From a virus: DNA of 64,000 bases. This document shows positions 59,064 through 64,000 of the stretch, piece after piece (the stretch's first letter is position 1; each line of letters starts with the position of its first letter). The stretch is taken from positions 1 to 64,000 of IMG/VR virus record IMGVR_UViG_3300025128_006668; one strand, 5' to 3'. Under the pieces are notes generated by a model. It did not search any database. It saw only the letters and a program-made list of their open reading frames with translations, and had not been told where the DNA came from. The position numbers and the translations under genes were made by a program.

Positions 59064-59837
59064 ATGACTCAAATTCTAGGCTTTGCCGGCAAAAAACAAA
59101 GCGGCAAAAATACTTTATGTAACTATATAGTAGCTATGAAGCTGGCTGAGCTTGGAATATGCTCTGAGTCTAGACTGTCAACTTCCGGAGACATAGAGAT
59201 TACAGATGTATTCGGGGAGAAAAAGAAAGGTGTAGAGTGGATTCCGTTTTCTCAGGAAAACATGAATGTAGAACTACTAAGGACAGAGCATCTGGATAAG
59301 TATGTGAAAATTTATGGCCTTGCAGATACACTCAAGGATATGTGTGTTAATATTTTAGGGCTCTCTCACGATCAAGCATACGGTACAGATGAGGATAAAA
59401 ACTCAAACTCTACCATCAAATGGGAGGATATTCCTACTTGGGAAAACAGCAGCCTAAATAAAAACAGGGGCTTTATGACCGCTAGGGAAGTGCTCCAGTA
59501 TGTGGGTACGGATATATTTAGAAAGCTAGATCCAGACGTGTGGATAAAAAGTCTATTGAGAAAAATAGAAAAAGACTCTCCTGAGCTTGCTCTTATATGC
59601 GATGTTAGATTTGAGAATGAAGTCTTGCACCTTAAAGATGCTGGGGCTACTGTAATTGGTCTCACAAAAGATAAGTTCAAGGGTCAGGATGTACACTCTA
59701 GTGAAGCGTTAGTGCAGGATGCTCTTGATAATTGCTCCTTCCTTATTCAGAACGAAGATATGACAATACAGCAGCAGTGCCTCAAGCTTTATGAGATACT
59801 ATCTGACAGAACCAATCTCCTTCCGAAGGTCTTATAA
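59064..59837 (+). CDS. Deoxynucleoside monophosphate kinase (T4 gp1-like)
   Basis: 257 residues. ILGFAGKKQSGKNTLCNYI is the P-loop, YVKIYGLADTLKDMCVNILG the LID/NMP region, and GFMTAREVLQYVGTDIFRK with ICDVRFENEV follow the phage dNMP kinase family. It phosphorylates dNMPs for DNA synthesis. One base gap to the next gene. Confidence 0.85.
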   Translation: MTQILGFAGKKQSGKNTLCNYIVAMKLAELGICSESRLSTSGDIEITDVFGEKKKGVEWIPFSQENMNVELLRTEHLDKYVKIYGLADTLKDMCVNILGLSHDQAYGTDEDKNSNSTIKWEDIPTWENSSLNKNRGFMTAREVLQYVGTDIFRKLDPDVWIKSLLRKIEKDSPELALICDVRFENEVLHLKDAGATVIGLTKDKFKGQDVHSSEALVQDALDNCSFLIQNEDMTIQQQCLKLYEILSDRTNLLPKVL

Positions 59838-60875
59838 ATGTCAATACCTATAGTCTACTTTAGAAGTAGCTCTTTCAACTCACACAGAATGTGTCCTATG
59901 CAATATTACATGGAATATACTCTTGGTTGGAGAGGGTCATCTGGAAAGAAAGCTGACAAAGGAACTATTGTTCATAAGGTTCTTGAGTTGTGCGCACTTG
60001 CAAAGAAAGCCTTGCAAGATGGTCATGAAATTTTTAAAGATAATGAGATTGGTGAGATAGAAACTGCTAACTATGATACAGAATATCTAGATGAAATTAT
60101 TGATAGGGTATACGAATATTATACATCTAGAACTACACATCATGACTGGAAGCCATTAGACCTAAAGCATTGCCGAAAATGGGTTTGGAAAATATTCAAT
60201 GACGACGACGGATTCTTTGATCCTAAGAACAGAACAGTTGTAGAAGCAGAACCACACTTTGACTTTGAAGTAGATGAAGAATGGGCAGAATATAGTTATA
60301 CCTTAGATGATGGTACCGTCTTGGAGGGGAAGCTAGCGCTAAAGGGAACAATAGACCTTATAACAGATGTGGGAGACGGAGTCTATGAGATAATAGACTG
60401 GAAGACTGGCCGCAGACTTGACTGGGCTACAGGAAAAGAAAAGACGATGGCAAAGTTGCAGAAAGATCCACAGCTAAGGATGTATCATCTAGCATGCAAA
60501 AAGCTTTACCCAGATGTAGAAACATTTTTAGTAACTATCCACTTCATGAATGACGGCGGTCCTTTTACACTCCATTTTCAAGATAGCGATATACCTGAGA
60601 CATTAGAGATGATAAGGGCAAAATTTGAGACAATTAAAGACACTAACTTTCCTCAACAAATAAAGTCATGGAAATGCAGCAAGCTTTGTTCTGCGGGAAA
60701 AACCACATACGAAGGAACAGATGTCAAAGTCATGGGCAACATGTTTGGAGCTCCGCTAACAAAGTGCCAGCAGACAGAAGCTATGATAAAAGAGAACGGA
60801 ATAGAGTGGGTGACAAGTAACTGTATGTCCCCAGAACATGAAATAGGTAAGTATAAAGCTCCCGGAGAAGTATGA
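59838..60875 (+). CDS. RecB/Cas4-like PD-(D/E)XK nuclease
   Basis: 345 residues. FNSHRMCPMQYYMEYTLGWRG has an N-terminal Cys (Cys19). KGTIVHKVLEL, the active site KGTIDLI and YEIIDWKTGRRLDW (Asp and Glu-x-Lys equivalents IDWK), and a C-terminal Cys set (KSWKCSKLCSAG, KCQQ, NCMS) fit RecB-like/Cas4 nucleases with a possible [4Fe-4S] cluster. It may resect DNA ends for recombination. Its stop overlaps the TnpB-like start (ATGA). Confidence 0.82.
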   Translation: MSIPIVYFRSSSFNSHRMCPMQYYMEYTLGWRGSSGKKADKGTIVHKVLELCALAKKALQDGHEIFKDNEIGEIETANYDTEYLDEIIDRVYEYYTSRTTHHDWKPLDLKHCRKWVWKIFNDDDGFFDPKNRTVVEAEPHFDFEVDEEWAEYSYTLDDGTVLEGKLALKGTIDLITDVGDGVYEIIDWKTGRRLDWATGKEKTMAKLQKDPQLRMYHLACKKLYPDVETFLVTIHFMNDGGPFTLHFQDSDIPETLEMIRAKFETIKDTNFPQQIKSWKCSKLCSAGKTTYEGTDVKVMGNMFGAPLTKCQQTEAMIKENGIEWVTSNCMSPEHEIGKYKAPGEV

Positions 60876-62221
60876 TGTACGCAACAGAGATTAGTCGAGG
60901 AAGGAAGCTGCTAATACCTAAAAGCAACATACAGGCAGAACAGTTTATTCAGAAGGAAGCAGCGTTCTTTATGTCCTGTGTTAATGCTTATATAAGGGAG
61001 CTACTAGAGTGGATAAACATATCTGACTTTGAAGTTACTGGCATAACTGATCATGGAGAAGTGTACCTAAGAGAAGAAGATAACGGTTTCTTTGTTGGGC
61101 CAAACGGAGGGTTCTTCGCACCAATAACAAAGAGAAAGAATGGAGAGCCGTTTGCGAAACCAAAGTGGAGTGATACACAGCTAAAGGCGATGTTTTGTAA
61201 TGTATTTAATGAGACGCATACTCATGATTCTTGCGCGTCTTGGAAATTAAATATTATTGCTAACGGTGCTAATAAGATAAAGTCCTCTATAAAGCGATTC
61301 AAAAAGAGGGGCGACTCATATGCTGATTATATCAAAGACATGAAACCGCCTGTTATAACCAACCCTACTATCTGCCACAAAAAGGCTTTAGCAAAGATTA
61401 AAGATGATGCCTTAGTAATAAGAGGGGCTAACAAACAGGAGGTCAAGATAAAAGACTTTTTTATACCCTACAAAAAGTATACAAAAGTTCATAAGAAGAC
61501 ATTTGGAGGAAACTTAGTTTTATCGAAAAAGAAAAATAGTAAGCATAACGAATACACTATAATGATCAAGTGCAAAAAGCATTTCTATTCTCCTTTAGGA
61601 TGGATAGGTATGGACATAAACAAATACAACCCTGAGTGGCTTGCCATAGCGGAAGATGCCAAAGATGGTTTCTACAACATACTTCCTAAGCCTGATAATA
61701 TTGATAAGATAGAAAAGATTAGAGATGACATAGACAAGATGATCGACAACAAGGAAAGATCATCAGGATCGACTAAGAGAAGAGCAAGATTAAGAAAAGC
61801 AAAAGATAGGGCTGTATCAGCGTATAGAAGAGAAATCAAAAAGTTTTTACTCCCGATGTTAGACTTCGTACAGTTATGTCGATTTGGACTTTGCTTAGAC
61901 GGTGTTGCTACAAAAGGAAGAAGCTTTGGTCAGCAAGAAATAAATTCTATACTTGAGAAAGAATGTATAAAGAGAAACATTCCCTTTGCTATGACAAATC
62001 CTAGAATGACTACTAGGTCTTGTTATTATTGCGAAGAGAATAATCCTAGGCCTAAAACCTCTGGGCCAGATGCGGGAGTCTACATTTGTGGAAACCCTCT
62101 TTGTCCTAAGTTTGAGTCTAGGGAAATTCCCCATGTAAATGCCGCTAGAAACATAGCAAGGCAGGGTAAGAAACGCTTTCTAGAGTCGGCGGTAGAAGAG
62201 GGTATAGCTAGCCCTGCTTAA
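60872..62221 (+). CDS. TnpB/Cas12-like RNA-guided protein with altered RuvC triad
   Basis: 449 residues. The C-terminal RuvC-like part is typical: motif I GWIGMDINKYNPEWLAI (Asp248), motif II region LCLDGVATKGRSFGQQ (Asp343 where Glu is usual), zinc knuckle CYYC (384-387) with CGNPLC (406-411), and motif III HVNAARNIA (His421 where Asp is usual). N-terminally a basic helical region resembles the TnpB WED/REC part. It is ATGA-coupled to the RecB-like nuclease, not flanked by an IS200/IS605 tnpA, and has no visible terminal repeats. This looks domesticated. Nuclease activity may be weakened, so binding or repression is possible. Confidence 0.78.
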   Translation: MMYATEISRGRKLLIPKSNIQAEQFIQKEAAFFMSCVNAYIRELLEWINISDFEVTGITDHGEVYLREEDNGFFVGPNGGFFAPITKRKNGEPFAKPKWSDTQLKAMFCNVFNETHTHDSCASWKLNIIANGANKIKSSIKRFKKRGDSYADYIKDMKPPVITNPTICHKKALAKIKDDALVIRGANKQEVKIKDFFIPYKKYTKVHKKTFGGNLVLSKKKNSKHNEYTIMIKCKKHFYSPLGWIGMDINKYNPEWLAIAEDAKDGFYNILPKPDNIDKIEKIRDDIDKMIDNKERSSGSTKRRARLRKAKDRAVSAYRREIKKFLLPMLDFVQLCRFGLCLDGVATKGRSFGQQEINSILEKECIKRNIPFAMTNPRMTTRSCYYCEENNPRPKTSGPDAGVYICGNPLCPKFESREIPHVNAARNIARQGKKRFLESAVEEGIASPA

Positions 62222-62325
62222 GGCTCTACGATAACATAAATAGCTACTAGCCTTTCTACTGTCGGGCATATAGTTAAGTGGGCGACCAGCTTAAACTGAG
62301 GCAGTACGTAATTCTTATTGGTCGC
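62218..62325 (+). ncRNA. Structured RNA candidate downstream of TnpB-like gene (reRNA-like)
   Basis: The region from the stop codon to the next gene is non-coding. AAGGCT 62220-62225 can pair with AGCCTT 62249-62254. AGTTAAGTGG 62272-62281 folds on CCAGCTTAAACT 62286-62297 with two bulges around a GCGA (GNRA) tetraloop. GCGACC 62282-62287 alternatively pairs with GGTCGC 62320-62325, followed by TTTT. The first 33 nt also align with 54958-54991. This is where a TnpB guide RNA (omega-RNA) would lie. It is a hypothesis. Confidence 0.5.
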
Positions 62326-62342
62326 TTTTAAAAGGATGTATA

Positions 62343-62888
62343 ATGATAAAGCTAGACTTCACAGAAGAGATGGTGAAAAGTGCTAGAGAAAAAGCACAAT
62401 CTCTCGGGGCCATAAATAACTCTATACTCAAGGGCGGTGGAAATGTTGCCGGATACCTTGGAGAGGAGGCTCTTGCTCCGTTTATCGGCGCTGAAATAGT
62501 CAGTAACAATAGAGGTCTAGATAAGTACAATCATGACCTACTCCTACAAGATGGTCACAGAATAGAGGTTAAAACAAAAAGGAGGACTGTCGCGCCAAAA
62601 CCTTACTACGACGTATCTGTTGCCAAAACAAGCAAGCACCAACAGCCAGACATATATGCTTTTATTAGTATAGAATTTCAAAGGGCTAGCTCAGGGCATC
62701 CTAAACAATATTTCGGACTAAAGAACATCTGGCTATGTGGATTTATGGGCGCACACGACTACTGGGATATGGCAAAACTGTGGAAAAGTGGACAAATTGA
62801 CAAAAGAAATAACTTCAAAACTCATGTTGACATGTATAATTTAGAGATAGCGGATTTACACAAAGACTTGTCAGGAATACTTGTATGA
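62343..62888 (+). CDS. PD-(D/E)XK-like nuclease candidate
   Basis: 181 residues. GYLGEEALAPFIGAEIVSNN, NHDLLLQDGHRIEVKTKRR follow the E ... D ... E-x-K layout of restriction-endonuclease-like folds (Asp in HDLLL, Glu and Lys in IEVKTK). It may be a resolvase-like, restriction-like or repair nuclease. AAAAGGATG precedes its ATG; it overlaps dnaE by 4 nt. Confidence 0.6.
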   Translation: MIKLDFTEEMVKSAREKAQSLGAINNSILKGGGNVAGYLGEEALAPFIGAEIVSNNRGLDKYNHDLLLQDGHRIEVKTKRRTVAPKPYYDVSVAKTSKHQQPDIYAFISIEFQRASSGHPKQYFGLKNIWLCGFMGAHDYWDMAKLWKSGQIDKRNNFKTHVDMYNLEIADLHKDLSGILV

Positions 62889-64000
62889 AATACGTACCTT
62901 TACACGTGCATAGCGAATACTCATTACTAGACGGATTATCTAAAACATCAGATATTTACAGTCGTCTAGAACAAATAGAAACAGATGCATGTGCCCTAAC
63001 CGATCATGGAAGCGTCAGTGGCGCTGTTGATTTTCATAAGACTATATCCAAGGGATACAAACCTATTCTTGGGTGTGAGCTTTATCTTTCCACGCAGAGT
63101 GCAAAAATAAAAGAGCCCGACAATTCTAAGCTTATGCATCAAGTTGTTCTTGCTAAAGACCTAGAAGGATGGAAAAAGCTTCTAGCTCTTGTTTCTCAAA
63201 GTAATCGACCAGATAATTTCTACTACAAACCTAGAATAGGTCTCGATGAGTTCTTGCAGAGCTGCGCATCTGATTACTCCTTAGTATCATTCAGTGGTCA
63301 TTTGGGATCTAGACTTGGGAATTTATGCTTGAACAATGCTGACTGGAGAAGAGATGCCGCAAGAGAGGCAGAGAGGATGCAGGAGTCTTTTGGCAAGGGA
63401 AACTTTTTTATAGAGATCCAGCTTATAGACTCGCTAATAAATAAAGAAGCAAAAGAAGTTGCAGAGAAGTTAAGAGAGATAGCTAATATAACTAGGATAC
63501 CTACTGTTGCCACCCCCGATGCACACTATTGCAGAAGAGAAGATGCTCATGACCAAAGGGTCCTTTTGTGTACTGCCCTTAGGAAAAGCATAGGTGAGAT
63601 ACAGAGGGAAATAAAGCAGGGCAAGTCAGCAGCTATGGAAACCTTCTTTAAGTCTGACAACTACCATATTCCTACATATGAAGAAATGAAAGAGCACCAT
63701 ACAGATGAAGAGTTAGATAATACTCTAGCTATAGCCGATATGTGTTCTAGCTATGAAATATTAGGGCCTCCTAACCCTCCTGAATTTAAATGCCCTGACG
63801 GAATGTCTCCTAATGATTATCTCCGGGCCTTATGCAGAGATGGTTGGCGCACAAAAATGGCTCATGTAACAAAAGGTGATGAGCTTTTCTTAGGCTATGG
63901 GCAGCGGGTAGATAAAGAGATAGATATTTTTACTGAGACCAATCTCTCTAGCTACTTCTTGATAGTGCGAGATATCGTCGAAGAAGCTACAAAAAGGGGA
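62885..64000 (+). CDS. dnaE: DNA polymerase III alpha subunit-like, N-terminal part (runs off window)
   Basis: 372 residues visible, open at the window edge. The PHP domain opens YVPLHVHSEYSLLDGLSKTS, then CALTDHGSVSGAVDFHK, KPILGCELYLS, SGHLGSRLGN and TPDAHYC, with metal-binding His/Asp typical of C-family polymerase PHP domains; TNLSSYFLIVRDIV starts the polymerase core. The phage replicates with a C-family polymerase rather than the T4-like B family. The start overlaps the preceding stop (ATGA). Confidence 0.92.
   Translation, partial: MKYVPLHVHSEYSLLDGLSKTSDIYSRLEQIETDACALTDHGSVSGAVDFHKTISKGYKPILGCELYLSTQSAKIKEPDNSKLMHQVVLAKDLEGWKKLLALVSQSNRPDNFYYKPRIGLDEFLQSCASDYSLVSFSGHLGSRLGNLCLNNADWRRDAAREAERMQESFGKGNFFIEIQLIDSLINKEAKEVAEKLREIANITRIPTVATPDAHYCRREDAHDQRVLLCTALRKSIGEIQREIKQGKSAAMETFFKSDNYHIPTYEEMKEHHTDEELDNTLAIADMCSSYEILGPPNPPEFKCPDGMSPNDYLRALCRDGWRTKMAHVTKGDELFLGYGQRVDKEIDIFTETNLSSYFLIVRDIVEEATKRG

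Noticed and set aside
60872-62340. IS200/IS605-type transposon with ends
   Set aside because: No tnpA, no clear left end and no terminal palindromes around the coupled PD-(D/E)XK gene were seen.
54900-62345. Group I intron or IStron behind the TnpB-like gene
   Set aside because: I looked for P7-type R/S sequences and for a gene interrupted by the segment. No core was convincing and both neighbouring genes look complete. A covariance-model search could revise this.
745-63513. Minus-strand reading frames of 60-160 codons (for example 11355-11792, 16038-16415, 36075-36548)
   Set aside because: They lie opposite well-supported genes, have low-complexity Ser/Leu/Ile/Phe-rich products and no ribosome sites, as expected for antisense shadows of AT-rich coding DNA.

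Overview
The window looks like part of a large, AT-rich, double-stranded DNA bacteriophage genome (jumbo-phage style) rather than a bacterial chromosome. All recognisable genes are on the + strand. They are packed with 1-60 nt overlaps (ATGA, TAATG junctions), many are tiny, and the informational genes are phage-type: RecA, DnaB-type helicase, DnaG-type primase, PolIII-type DNA polymerase, dNMP kinase, dUTPase, SSB, PhoH, class I ribonucleotide reductase, SNase-like and RecB-like nucleases, four tRNAs and a tmRNA. No terminase, capsid, portal or integrase gene was recognised, so this is only a slice of the genome. Four Tat-signal DUF1501 proteins, a family especially abundant in Planctomycetes, suggest a planctomycete-like host; this is an inference.

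Layout. 0-5.2 kb: tRNAs (Glu, Asp, Met, Arg), small zinc-ribbon proteins, a zinc-ribbon/RuvA-domain-III-like protein next to RuvB, an M19 dipeptidase homologue and an SNase-like nuclease. 5.2-23.4 kb: a surface-glycan island. It holds a split HldE-type kinase/nucleotidyltransferase pair, a split GT9, GT17, GT34-like and other transferases, a tmRNA lodged inside the operon, several SDR enzymes, a ColD-like PLP 3-dehydratase whose catalytic Lys is His, a dTDP-glucose 4,6-dehydratase, a NeuB-SAF-cupin fusion, an acetolactate-synthase-like ThDP enzyme, a GDP-mannose-type Nudix protein, TylF, FkbM and C-methyltransferases, and an MTA/SAH nucleosidase-like protein. Together these suggest nonulosonic-acid-like and deoxy- or branched-sugar synthesis. 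23.4-28.5 kb: FKBP, radical SAM protein, A-type Fe-S carrier and SufB. 28.5-33.5 kb: SSB, GT4, dUTPase, deoxyribosyltransferase-like protein, ClpP-like protease and a DeoC-like barrel without its catalytic lysine.

33.6-51.3 kb: a structural or secreted-protein region. Three proteins share an N-terminal module, two of them with Cys-rich tails. There are four DUF1501 proteins, a protein carrying two known phage motifs (DUF5872/DUF5824-like), and small membrane proteins. The ribonucleotide reductase genes (NrdA and a class Ic-like NrdB) and a structured intergenic RNA candidate with its own terminator sit inside this region. 51.4-64 kb: the replication/recombination block, from PhoH through RecA, helicase, primase, dNMP kinase and a Cas4/RecB-like nuclease to the start of DnaE, which runs off the window.

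The most interesting candidate system is a TnpB/Cas12-like protein (60872-62221). It is translationally coupled to the RecB/Cas4-like nuclease and its RuvC triad is altered (Asp248, Asp343, and His421 where Asp is expected). It is followed directly by a structured non-coding segment with a GNRA hairpin. Part of that segment recurs 7 kb upstream, next to a Vsr/DUF559-like endonuclease. A domesticated, possibly nuclease-attenuated RNA-guided protein is a reasonable hypothesis.
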